DNA from: Cornus controversa
Lineage: Eukaryota > Streptophyta > Magnoliopsida > Cornales > Cornaceae
Reading direction: 5' to 3'
Assembly (NCBI GenBank): GCA_026545225.1
Contig: CM048845.1
Span: 105,582,033-105,646,032, forward strand
Length of the DNA stretch: 64,000 bases
The translations under genes and the position numbers were made by a program. The first letter of the stretch is position 1; each line of letters opens with the position of its first letter. The notes under the pieces are model-generated. The model was not told the DNA's origin, made no database searches, and saw nothing but the letters and a program-made list of their open reading frames with translations. Below are positions 1 to 11,658 of this stretch, piece by piece.

Positions 1-245
1 CATAATGATGTTCATCTCAGAAAAACATAACAAATGAAATTAAAGAAATTAAGAACTACAAAAATTTAAAAGGAGATAAAAGAAAAGGTTATGAAAAATA
101 CTAAAATGCTTAACCCAGATGGTGTACTACCATAGACAAGGAACATATTAGCCACAGTAAAAGTCTCACCAGAAGAAAGCAGATAATCCAAAAAATAGAA
201 CAGCATTAAGAGTAATAATAACAATAAACAATAAGTACGAGTCAC

Positions 246-3200
246 CATCTTAATGCCATCTTGATGGGTGTGGTAAGGCAGGATGTAAACACATCAGCAG
301 GAAAATCAGCACTCTGAGGAAGAGTCTCATGTGCCTCGCAGGCTGCAAGCAGAATGCAATCCCTCGTGGATGGTGCAGAGGAGCTAGATGCACTCTGATC
401 CTGGAGCTATACAAAGATGGGGAAATCATATTTGAAGTCAAAAAATGGAAGACAAATAAGATCACAAACTAATGATGACAACCAAGTGAGAGAGAGGAAC
501 CAATTATCAAACAACGATAGTCGATCTTGAGTACCTCTGTGAAGGCATTGACAATCACTCCAGCAGCAGAGCAGTCAAAAACATATATAGATGGTCTTTT
601 CAACCAGGAATCAAGTTCGCTGATTGGCAAAGGGACATGTTTCATATAACTCTACACCAAATGACACAGTCAAAACATGACAAAAATCTAGCAAACAATA
701 AACTTAAAATGGCACGGCAAGAGCAAGGTCAGTAACTAAACCTGATCAAACAACCAAATATCACCATTGGCAGTTGGCTTTGGCACACCATGTCCATTGT
801 AGTGAAACAAAACTCTCTCTGACTTGGCATATTTGCGACAAGTAGTACAAAGTTTTTTCACTTCATCCACAGTAGGATTTAACTGTATCTTGTAGCGAGC
901 CTAATCAAAACTCAAAACAAGTTAAATGAAAACTGAACCTAATGAATTAACTAACCAGCAACAATAAAGCAAAAAAATTCTTACCTTTGGTTGCCACCTC
1001 TCATACTGAAGACTCAAGGTTGTACCGATTGCTTCAAGGGCTCTTTTAGATGCCATAGATGATGGATCTACAAAAACAGAGTAAATAAAAGATAACAAAA
1101 GTGAATCAACCTATTTTCTTGTTATCTTAGAGGGAATCTATTTTCCTTTGTGCTTTATTTTTTTAACAAAGAAGACAAACAAAAGGGGGTAAAATTGGAA
1201 CCGAAAAAATCAGAGCTGAATCAACACATCCACATCCATATGCACAAATTAACACCAATAAAAATAATGTATTGTCAGTTCTCCCAACATCGCATATATC
1301 AAAACATATTTTTGAAGCACATGGATATGGCAAAAAAAGCAATGAAGTTCACATGCAGAGGTCACAATAAAAGCATTTTAAAGTGGTCCTCTTCACCGAA
1401 ACCACTAACGCTGAACAAGAAAAGAAAATACATGGTCATAGCTATAGCTATAAAACTGAGGCTGAACAAGAAAAGACAGCAAACCAGGAGAATTCAGCAC
1501 AATCACCATGTTAACAGGTCAAACATGGCACAATGCGTAAAAGCATAGCAAGGAACAAGACGAAATGTTAATGCTATGTTTTTCTTTTTTATCCCACTAA
1601 ATGGAGATAATGAGACAATTACCAAATTTACACATTAACAGACTGACATTTGAGTGTGTACATAAGGTGGGTTAAAATAAATGCACATTACAGAACCATG
1701 CAGCACAATCACTGAATCATTAAGCTAGAAAAATCAAAAATGAAAGACCATTATGTTTCATTTCGAATATTGCATAAACCAGGGAAGTTTGATGAGTCAC
1801 CTGGATCAATGGCTTAACCACCTAAAACAAGCCATCAAATATATTGACTGATTCTCAATGTCATTAAGAGGACGGCACAGCATATCAAAATAACTAAATA
1901 GTAAGGTTCTTTGTCTAGAAATCATGCCTGAACCAGGAAAATAACTATCAAACCCTCTTCCTGCAAAGCTATCCAATGTGCCAAAAAGAAATTAAAAATA
2001 ACTCCAAAATATGGTGCCATGCTCTGCATAGCTTTATTAGCATTGAGAAGGAAACGGGATGAGCATCATTGGCCAATGGTAAATCTCAATCATTCCTGCA
2101 ATTTTTTGCACATATGGAGAAGGATTAATCGAATTAATGGCCAATAAAAAGAGAACAAATGTTGCCAATTTTATGGACTATATCTGCGTTTTGCAACCAG
2201 AGGTCGCACCTTGGTGCGATGGCAAGTGCATTCGCCCAAAAGCGATATGTCTCGGGTTCAAGACTTAGAAGCAGCCCCTCCAAAAATGGGGATAAGGCTA
2301 GCCGACATCTACCTCTCCCAGACCCCGCTCAAGCGAGAGCCTTGTGGACTGGGTACAACCTTTTTTATCTACGTTTTGCAACCACTAGATGTGCTTTCCA
2401 TCTCATCAACAACTTGGTTTTACACTGATTTGTAGGAGAACTTGATAATCAATGACCCCTAACTCGATCCAATAAGTTTATGCCAGAAACAAGTGATAGC
2501 AATTATAAAATACCTATATAAACATTAGAAGAATATTATGTATGTGTGAGTTTAGAATAGCCAAATTTCTATTCACTGAGACAAAATTCCCCTGATGATA
2601 GTTATAACACATGAAGTTCATACAGGATCGTGTTCAAGTAATAAGGCCCTTAATTATTCTAAACTTCAAAAACATAGGTGTGTGGGACAGATTTAGAGTA
2701 ATGTTAATAGAAGAAATGAAGATGGACCAATGAAGCAATGATATGTTCCTAGCATGTGGATTCATTGATATATAAGAATTAGGAAGTAAAGAAGAACTAC
2801 ACACGAAGGCTGTATAACCAACAATTCTATATGGCACAATTGTTGGGCAAGTCGTCAAGAAAAAGGTCTGTTAAAAAAGCATAGTTGAAATGACAATTTT
2901 TAGATGTATGAGTAACGATACTAGAAATAAAGGGCATGTTTGGTTTAGTATTCTGAAACCAATTCTCAAAAACTCAGAAAACAGAAAACTGTTTTCAATG
3001 AACTATAAAAAATTGTTCTAGACCTTTTTTAACTGAGTTTCAGAAAATTGTCAATCAAACAAATTTTTGTAATATTTTCTAATTTTCAATTCTCTGAAAA
3101 CAGAAAACTGCTCTCAGATAACTGAACAAAACAGGCCCAAAATCACTGAGTGAGTGAATGAGTAGGGGATCTTGTCAATATATATATATATTAACGAAGA

Positions 3201-3917
3201 TTGTTAAATAAAAGAAAATTACAAAATACAAACAAAGCCTTGGAGGACGAATCGAAAGAATAACGGTAACATAAAAAAAAAATGTTTTCAGCCAAAAAAT
3301 ATTTGTTTTCAGCCAAAAAAAAAAAAATGACAAGAAAAGCAATACTAATCTATTTTGCAATCGACAAATCATCTATAAAACCATTTGACCAAGATTTTAT
3401 GTCATCGCGTCTCCTTAGATAAAAACTATTGAGAAGTATATAAAAGGGTTACATACTAAACCATGAAAGATATAACTCAAAACTTCCAGTATCAACAGAT
3501 AGAACCAAAACACAGCAAAAACATTCCACCACAAAAAAAAATAAAGTCTGTTTGATAAGTATACCTATCCAGCACTCCAATGTAGCATGAGGAGATATCT
3601 TAATCACATCGGGTGGATCAACGCCAATGTCTAAACATAAAACAAGAGCAACCCACCCTGTCTTCATCTGCAATGACAGTTGGGCATTAAACCAAAACAT
3701 ACATGAATATAAAAAAGGGCTAGCCCAGTGCACGAGGCTCCGGCCACTGTGAGGTCTGGGGAGGGTTAGATGTACGCAGCCTTAACTCCGTATGCGGAGA
3801 GGCTATTTTCTGTTTCGGACCCGGACCCATGACCTCCAGCTCACAATGGAGCAACCTTACCATTGCGACAAGGCTTGCCCTCACATTAATATCTATATAC
3901 ATATCTATATATGTATA

Positions 3918-3966
<49 letters not shown>

Positions 3967-6691
3967 ATGTATTTTATATTATATATATAATATAATATAA
4001 AATACATAATATCAACTAATAAAATTTTTGAGAATGAACTAAAATGTGGAACTAACCAAGAAAGGACAACTCCAACTATTAAAAAAAAAAAAAAGAGCAT
4101 CTAAAACTTTGGCCAGACTCACCAAGCAAAGACAGCTTCAAGTTAAAAACAAAAATCATATGAAACAAAACAGCATTAATATGAAAGAAATGACATTTCT
4201 GATGAGGCTATGAAGTTTTCAAAAGCAATAGATAAAGGTGGACATCGAAAAAAAGTGAGGACAAGAGGATAGGAGCAGGTTTTGGTTTGTAAAAGATAAG
4301 GTAGCAAAAAATAATCTTAGCTCCATAAATTATGAGGGAATAGGAGGGGTGGCGGGGGATCAAGGGCTTCTCAGAAAGCTCTAAGTATCAAGGACCTCTC
4401 AGAGTGATCAATCAATGGGGTTATTAAGTAATCAATCAAGTTAACCATTAGGAATAATTTTACTCCAATGAAAACAAGTCTTCAAGCATGTCGACAAGAC
4501 CAACTTTGAAATAAGACAATTTCCTGTAAAGCACAATGTTAAGGGCTGGTTGATGAATCAACAATCATTGAAGCTTACATTAAGGGCCAATTTTCCACTG
4601 TATGTCAATATCTACTCTTAAACAATTTGAAGAATCAGCAATCATTGGAGCTTACATTAAGTTCCAAATTACAAAAAGGAATGAGATATTTTCAAACCTA
4701 ATCATGATTAATATTATATTCCTAAATAATCATGACTAATATTTATCCTATAAAATAAAATAAAATAAAATTTTACTTTCCACCCTCTTTCACCTACTCC
4801 TGGTATTCCCCACTACAAAGTGCAAATTTTCTGGACTTCACATGTCACCATTATTTGGGCCTCCTTCAGGTTAAACACATTTTCTCTTCACGTTGGATGC
4901 TAACATAATTAGGTTCGCTAAGATCAAACTGCAATCTTGTGCTTCTTGCTTATGCATTTAAATCCAAAAATCTCAATGCAAGTTTATTCTAAAAGCTGAA
5001 ACTATTCACCAATACAAAGAATTTTTTCCAACAAGGCCATTGCGAAATGTCTTTTCACCTGATATTTGCTTCATGATACTATTTCTATCACTAAAAATTT
5101 GCAGGAATGCTTAACAAATTTCAAGTTCATCAATTGTCCCTGAGTCTTTTCACCTGATATTTGCTTCATGATACTATTTCTATCACTAAAAATTTGCAGG
5201 AATGCTTAACAAATTTCAAGTTCATCAATTGTCCCTGAGTCTTTTCACCTGATATTTGCTTCATGATAGTATTTCTATCACTAAAATTTTGCAGGAATGC
5301 TTAACAAATTTCAAGTTCATCAATTGTCTCTAAGTCTGTGACAAAGGAACAGCTTTCTTTAAGAAAAGTCTTGTCACCAAGATAAATTACAAGGAGATTA
5401 AATGGCAAACCATTAGTTGTTTTCACATTTTATATTTCTATGAAACACATTAAGTGCTTAGCTTCACTCGGGGTAATTTACTTTCCTGGAGTTCTTCTAT
5501 GGACTTATGAAGAAAGTGTGCAAATACTGCGTCTTTCTCCAAACCTCATTAGGCGGCAAATTCACATCCAATACTGCAACCTGTGTTACATTGATTCAGC
5601 TATATATGTCGGGTACTTGTATGTATCCACTCATCGGCCGTGTCAAAATTTCAAAACAAAAGAACATATGGATACTGATATATATTATATTATCTAATGT
5701 TTTTTTATTTTTTAGAATAAAATATCATCTTTATGTAAAATAGTGTTCGAGTAGACATTTCAGTCGTTTTGAAGCAATAATATAATAAAGTTGAATTATC
5801 GAAAATGTTTTTAAGTGCATGTCTAATTAGAAGTGCCGGATCCATATTGTCATTTCTCATACCCCTGACTAAGTATTGTGTGTCCTACAAGGGTATTTGA
5901 AGAGTTCAAGTAACATAGACTGCAACGACAACAAACATCCAATCTCATTAGCAGAGTTTCAGCTGAAATGGCCACTGACAACCCAGAACCAAACTCAAAC
6001 AGATATGAACACCTATTCGCGTCAAGGCTCTTGATAGCAATGATCCTATATGAAATTTAATTTGAAATCAAAGCTTAACATTGCTAGCCGCCACATTCAA
6101 AACCATGGCTCTGCACACAACTTACTAGAGGCTCAATCTTCTTGACAGATTAATGCCTTGTTAGTCTTCAGATGACACTGACCAATTGCTGCAGACAATA
6201 CAAGAATAATGACAACCTATACGGCTGAAAATCATATCAAGTCACACTTGATATAATTATAGAAGTTGATAAAATGGGTTTCATCTTGTTTACAAATGCA
6301 TTCGAGCTTTCAAAAAAACAAACCAATTTTGGCAATTACATTGAACAGAGCACAACACTAAAGCCAAACAATTGTAATAAATAAAACCTCAATAAAAAAT
6401 ATAAGGATGTAAAAGACGCATTACAGAACAATGGCTTACTCGATCCTTAGGCCGCCATGTTGAGACCAACCCAGTATCAGACTGACCAGAGGGAACATAA
6501 GCCTCAAATGCCTCGTGTCGTAGTTCGCACAAAACGACAGTCTGCGGCAAATACGCCATGCTAGTAGCGGACGTTGTTGTGGTGGCATTGCCATAGCTAC
6601 TGCTCGCCGTCTCCGAACACTCCTCCAATTGATTCGAATCCGCAATTGACGATTGCGAAAATCGAGACGCCTTCAAATCTCCCAACGCCAT
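246..6691 (-). CDS. RAPTOR1: RAPTOR1, regulatory-associated protein of TOR (5' part, cut by window edge)
   Basis: Scaffold subunit of TOR complex 1 that presents substrates such as S6 kinase to TOR in the cytoplasm. Six coding exons are visible on the minus strand: 6440-6691, 3565-3667, 985-1067, 742-900, 535-651 and 246-406. They total 875 nt (291 codons plus 2 nt) and all join in phase. The N-terminus [15 protein letters not shown] and the segment [15 protein letters not shown] match plant RAPTOR. Exons 2-6 encode the RAPTOR N-terminal conserved caspase-like domain: [27 protein letters not shown] (the His site) and YVFDCSAAG (the Cys site), then [20 protein letters not shown]. The donor of exon 6 is GTGACT, a weak consensus, but it leaves the phase expected for a split Trp codon. 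HEAT and WD40 parts would lie left of the window. Introns 1 and 2 are 2.8 and 2.5 kb and hold SINEs and a MITE. Identity is secure; the exact donor of exon 6 is less so. Confidence 0.95.
2182..2384 (+). mobile_element. tRNA-derived SINE with 18-bp target-site duplication (RAPTOR1 intron 2)
   Basis: The body is about 2200-2366. A tRNA-like head has a box A-like GGTGCGATGGCAAGTGC and a box B-like GGGTTCAAGACT. It ends in a short T-rich tail (ACCTTTTTT). It is flanked by ATCTGCGTTTTGCAACCA (2182-2199) and ATCTACGTTTTGCAACCA (2367-2384), an 18-bp duplication with one mismatch. It sits inside RAPTOR1 intron 2 in the orientation opposite to the gene. Confidence 0.85.
2932..3138. mobile_element. Small MITE with GGGC(A/C)TGTTT terminal inverted repeats (RAPTOR1 intron 2)
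   Basis: The 207-bp segment begins GGGCATGTTTGGTTTAG and ends with the complement of GGGCCTGTTTTGTTCAG. Internally it is rich in self-complementary stretches such as CAGAAAACTG and CTGAAAAC. The TIR type resembles PIF/Harbinger or hAT-like MITEs. I could not fix a clear target duplication, so the superfamily is open. Confidence 0.55.
3711..3884 (-). mobile_element. Au-type SINE (RAPTOR1 intron 1, next to exon 2)
   Basis: Read on the minus strand it starts GTGAGGGCAAGCCTTGTCGC, followed by AATGGTAAGG (box A), then GGTCATGGGTCCGGGTCCG (box B). It continues through GCCTCTCCGCATACGG, AAGGCTGCGTACATC, CCCTCCCCAGACCTCAC and GAGCCTCGTGCACTGGGC, and ends in a T run. This order is the classic Au SINE layout found in many angiosperms. 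Its 3' end lies about 40 nt upstream of the RAPTOR1 exon 2 acceptor in the same orientation as the gene. Confidence 0.85.
3917..3958. repeat. (TA)n microsatellite
   Basis: Uninterrupted TA dinucleotides lie beside the 5' end of the Au SINE in RAPTOR1 intron 1, followed by further imperfect TA-rich palindromic sequence to about 4005. Confidence 0.9.
5051..5335. repeat. Tandem triplication of a 95-bp unit (RAPTOR1 intron 1)
   Basis: Three copies start at 5051, 5146 and 5241, each beginning CTTTTCACCTGATATTTGC. Copies 1 and 2 are almost identical; copy 3 has a few substitutions. The exact 95-bp spacing shows local tandem duplication. No coding capacity. Confidence 0.92.
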
Positions 6692-7035
6692 TCAAATCCG
6701 TACCCAACCAACAAAAAACAAAAACAAAAATCCAACGATCAACCTTGGCCTAATTTAACCGTTTCCGATACGATGAGCAACGAAAATTCAAAGTAGAGAC
6801 CGACGAAACGAAACGAAACCCTAACGCTAGGTTAGGAATAGACCCCCTAATCAACGAAGCCGCTGAACATCAGAGCAGCGCAGCGCATGGAGATTGTTCT
6901 GCGAAACAACAGCGGATCCAACTACGTAAATAAAAGCTCGAAAGAACCGTGCGGAAAAGGTGACGAAGTATCGAAGAAGAAGGTGACGGAGATAGAGTAG
7001 TACGGCTGAACGAGAAGAGTGTCCGAATTGTTCTT
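6692..7035 (-). promoter_or_regulatory. RAPTOR1 5' leader and proximal promoter with a telo-box
   Basis: This is the upstream flank of the RAPTOR1 start codon. AAACCCTAA at 6816-6824 (written on the plus strand, about 125 nt upstream of the ATG) is an exact plant telo-box, a motif common in promoters and leaders of ribosomal-protein and other growth genes. No convincing TATA box is seen. The transcription start is not known from sequence. Confidence 0.45.
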
Positions 7036-7053
7036 GTGAAATATAGGAAGAGG

Positions 7054-7084
<31 letters not shown>

Positions 7085-7405
7085 GTTCTTGTGAAATATA
7101 GGAGGATGGAGACTATATATATATATTTTTTTTTTGGAAGTTGAGACTATACATATTGAATCGCTAGAAACATGTGAATTGCATGACTAACCCAACAAGG
7201 AAACATGTGAAGTATATGACTAACCCGGGACGGGAGCAGCTACCATGAAACAAAAGATCCTCATTCTAAAGAGATTTCATTTGGAACTATTATAGGTAGG
7301 TATTGAAATAATTTTAGAGATTTTCTCAGACTTTGTCCTGTCAACAAATAATTTGAAATATTTCAATTTTTTTAGAATAGGTGCGGGTCGGATAACAATG
7401 ATTTG

Positions 7406-7440
<35 letters not shown>

Positions 7441-8478
7441 TTGATATACTACTATATATATATAAACATGCATATCTTTATAATTGTAGTATGTATTGAT
7501 TTGAGGGTACCATATAAATTACTTAATTAATGCATTTGCATTTCTCGATTATTCTTATTTTTATTCCTGATTTTTCAACACTTTCACGTGCAACAATTAG
7601 GAATGTATTATACTCCGTAGATAGCTATTTGATAAGTGACATTTAAATTTAAATACAACATATATATTATATACTATGTGCTTGTATTTAATATAATATT
7701 ATGTTATTAAATTAGCTTGTGTCACAACTTCATAATAATAAATTAACAAAATAAAGCTTTTCCAATATTCAAATTCTGCCTTGCTAAATATAAAAGGTCC
7801 ACCAACGTTGAAATATTTCTTAATACAAACTTGCTAAATTGAGGTTGAAATAATTGTGTTCAACCTCAATTTTATGTATCGCTATGATTTACACCGATCA
7901 CAAAAGAAAAAGGAAAAAAGCAAAAAAATAGTATATTTTATGTTAAAACATGTTTTTCATCAAAAACAACTAGATTATGTGCTCGAAAAAATGCTTTTTT
8001 TTTTTGTTAATAACAACTGTTTTTATGGGATTAAAGTAAGTAAGAGAACGATGAGTTGCAGAAAACCATTCATTTAATCAACGCACATAACAAAGATTTA
8101 GGAAATACTTACAAATAATTAAACTTACCTCGAGGGTTGTCATTGAAATGAGCTTTTTTGTGCTAGTTCATTGTTATTTCAAAAAAGGCTGCCCAGTAAA
8201 AATACATGATTCCTCCATCCAAGTAACAATACCTTCTGTGGATCTAGAAAAGACCCTCAAATATTCAGCAATGCTCCCCGAAAAAAACAGAACAACAAAA
8301 ATAAATAAATAAATAAAATACATAATTATCTACAAAGCTTCAATGGAAGTAATTACGTGCTTGGCTCCTGAGCAGTAGGATGCCATAGATAATAGAACAA
8401 ATCTCAAAATGATCATCTTACATTCAAATCTGAACCGATTCAAACCAATGGCAAACAAAGGTGTCAATCACTGCTTTA
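7036..8478. other. Intergenic spacer between RAPTOR1 promoter and the ALKBH gene
   Basis: No gene seen. It contains a direct repeat of TTCTTGTGAAATATAGGA (near 7032 and 7085) each leading into a (TA)n run, a duplicated AACATGTGAA..ATGACTAACCC segment (about 7168-7225), and (TA)n at about 7408-7437. The rest is AT-rich. The last part up to 8478 should include the ALKBH 3' UTR. Confidence 0.6.
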
Positions 8479-11400
8479 TCAATACTGTCTGAAGGTAAGA
8501 TTGAGCCGCCCAGGACGGAGATTTGTTTCCCCCAACAGGGCAGGAGGAGCTGAGTTGGGGACTATGGATGGTACTCCATGAAAAATATGCCTAGACTCAC
8601 CACCAAATATCAACACATCTCCTGATTCCAGTAAAACTTTCTCTGCCTTGTCCACATCCCTCTGATCACCGTATAAGAACTCTGCGGAGTCACCCAAAGA
8701 TAAGGAGACAACAGGCAATCCTTTGCGAAGACTCTCCCTGCTTTCATCCCGATCCTGCATTTATAAAATAAAGGATGGCTTGTAGATTTCTCTTATATGT
8801 ATTTCATGCTATATGTAACCCAGGTATATCTTTTCCTAATTGAAATCAGGTATATTAAATGGTCAACTGAAAATTCTGAACTTCATTGAATTGTTAGGAA
8901 GAAAATGTATGTTTCTGAAGTCAATATTGCAAATACATCATCCCAACAACATACTATTTAACAAAAATAAGAACAGGGAAAGTTTTTGCCACAGATATCA
9001 TATATATCAAAATATAAAGCCAGTAGTTCCTCAAGTTGGCCAAAAGAAGCATTCTTATAAAAGCTTTCATTTCTTACAACACAACATGTGGAACTTTGGT
9101 ACAATCCGACAAATGGAAATTTTACAACAATCCTAACATCAAATTGAAGCATACCTTCATCTATCATATATACAATTTTAAATCAAATTTTAGATGATCA
9201 TCTGCTATATTAACCAGTAAATTGTAAACATTGCACAAATATTAATATGAACGTTAACAATATACTTGCTATCACCACTCTATTTTTAATTTCAAGTTGA
9301 TAAATCACGGACATGAAAATTTTGGCATCTGCTTTGACAAGAAAAATGATTCCACATATGCTAATAATGTAGTAAAAAATAAATAGTTTTTCAACAATAA
9401 CTCTAGGAAAGTAAGATTTATTAAATTACTACTGACCTGGTGGAGACCAAGTCGCCCACTGATTTTATAGAAGTTGACAATACATATGTTTGGAGACATT
9501 CCAGGAAGTATGTCTTCCACATTGCTCACGCTCAAGTCCTTTTTAATTCTAGCATGGGAATCTTCAATTGCTCTTTTAACCAACAAACTAAAATCATGAG
9601 GAATACAAGGAGGTTTGGACCCATCAATTGGACGTCGATATTCATATTTTCTCGTCTCTGGATCCCAATTTTGACCAAGACACATCATCTGCAGACGTAG
9701 TTTAGCTCCATCACGAAAATAAGGTTGGTAAAATCCCCCTGGGCCAAGACCAAGCTCTTGACATTTCTTTACAATTTTAACCTAAAACAATTAGATAGGT
9801 ATAAAGAGTTAACTAATATAGAATCAGAGGTGACGGACGCAACACAACTAAGATTTACTTTGAAAAACATAGATTGGTAATGATGGATCCTATTGACTAT
9901 TGGCTGTGAAATTGTTATATAGAAATTTGGCAGCATAGGATAAGAGATGTTCAGAGAGCTAGTAAACTCATGCAAGGTTAATGACAGTCATCTATCGCTC
10001 ACAGAAACAATTAGCAAGACCAAAACTCTATATTTGCTTAGTTACACAGAAATATAAAAAAAAAAATTTAATTTAACACAGGTATAATTCTCAAACTCAA
10101 GTAATGGCCTTAAGAAGCACCTGGTCACTGAGGGTGATGTAAGATTTCAGTAGAACCATCCCAGGCCTCAGTACTTGTCCAGTCACTTCCATGGAATTCT
10201 CCATTGCAATCCACTTTTTCATACTCTTTCCATGTAAAGAAGCTTGGAGTACAACAGATTTTCTGCTTTTTGAGAAGCAGATATCAAACGGTTCATCTGC
10301 AGCCAAACCTTCAGCACTTCCTGAATTTCTAATACTTCCAGTTCCAGTATATGCAGGAAAATTTTGGTAACGCTTTGGTCCTCTGTTGGGAGAAGGCACA
10401 CGCTTCTTCCCAAAACTAGTAGGGAGAGAAAATTCATCCAGCTGGCTTGTGGAATTTGCCACTGGTGTGGTCTCAAGTTGCATTGAACCAATGTCCCTGC
10501 TCTCTTCGTCTGATTTTTGCTCAACCTGAGTTCTCAAATCAATCCTAGATCTCCTTTTACTCTTAGAACCAGCACTTATACTAGCTGAAAGTGAAGGCCA
10601 TTCCTCATCATAAGCGGAATCGGAAGTAGAACAATTATTGGGATGTTCTGTAATATCATTCACTTTCCTCTGATGAGTAGCTTGGTTTCTATCATGGGAA
10701 TTTCCACCCTTTGCACCTGATGATATATAAACTGAAGGGCCATGCGCCCCAACCTGTTTGTTTGTAGTAATGAAGGTTTTAGTACAAGAGAAATTTTGGT
10801 TATCATGAATGTGTTTGAGGCAATAAATAAATGAATATATTTGAAATAATAGGATTTGAGTTTAAATAGATGATCGGCTACTGAAGGTGTTAGATTACAT
10901 GAATGGAAGACATTTCGTAACAATCCGCATGCCATTAACAGCATAAAATGCTCTCAAATCAGTCTATGCACCATTGTTAAAACTTAAATCTAAATATAAG
11001 CTACACTTCTTTAATAATTGATTCATTTCAAATCCTTCAATCCAGATAGAGGCTAAGAGGGTACAATCCAATGCCATAAACGCCTCGGTTATGACTTTCC
11101 TTATTGAATTATCTCAAATATTCCATCTTTTTCCTTATTGAATTATCATGAAGCTAATTGAAAAACATAAGATGTTGTCATCACCACTCAAATCCACAAG
11201 CCAATTGAAAACCCTATATTTCATAATTGCAATTTCAGAAGCTCAGTCTCTACCAATACAAGCAATGTATTGAATCTACACAAAATTAACCACTTCAGAA
11301 GTTAATCTAACCATTAATTAAAATACAAAATATTTTAAACATTAAACATTCTGTCACCATTGCTGAGTTCTAGGAACAGAATAACAAGCTTAAATGATCA

Positions 11401-11658
11401 AATATACAAAGCCCAAAGAATACAGTTAAAGTTCTTGCAGACATATTCAATCCTAAAAAATATTGGTAATGGAGGAATCCAATAATAATGAAAAATAAAT
11501 AAATAAAGAGGATCACTCACAGGTTCACGACGAATTGAAGAACTGCCAGTAGGGTGCGAATTCCTGGCACGATTCATCTTTCCGAGAAAAGAAACTCGTC
11601 GAGAAAATAGGTGGGAGAACAAACGCAACTGCAGATGGGTAGAGAGTCGCAGTAGCAT
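8479..11658 (-). CDS. ALKBH1D: AlkB-type 2-oxoglutarate/Fe(II)-dependent dioxygenase, ALKBH1D-like
   Basis: Predicted to demethylate DNA or RNA bases by oxidation, using Fe(II) and 2-oxoglutarate. Four exons on the minus strand: 11521-11658, 10121-10753, 9437-9781 and 8479-8754 (stop included), all joining in phase 0 to give 463 residues. The iron-binding HxD is split by the last intron (GLHQ|D, H371 and D373). The distal His is in RHIFHGV (H431). The RxNxTxR motif that binds 2-oxoglutarate is RLNLTFR (R455, R461). GLGPGGFYQP and MMCLGQNWDPET are typical of plant ALKBH1B/C/D proteins. Exon 2 carries a poorly conserved Ser- and Arg-rich extension. There are two in-frame starts: the upstream one gives an Arg-rich, acid-free leader (MLLRLSTHLQLRLFSHLFSR), and the second (11575-11577) gives MNRARNSHPTGSSS and 436 residues. 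The exon 2 donor GTGCTT is non-ideal. The gene is transcribed in the same direction as RAPTOR1. Confidence 0.92.

Noticed and set aside
1150..1548. 132-codon plus frame
   Set aside because: Lies in RAPTOR1 intron 2 antisense to the gene, with Lys/His/Asn-rich composition typical of chance frames in AT-rich DNA.
2200..2366. tRNA gene (box A and box B motifs)
   Set aside because: No cloverleaf can be drawn beyond the promoter boxes, and an 18-bp TSD plus T-rich end show a SINE. The same applies to 3711-3884 and 62188-62283.
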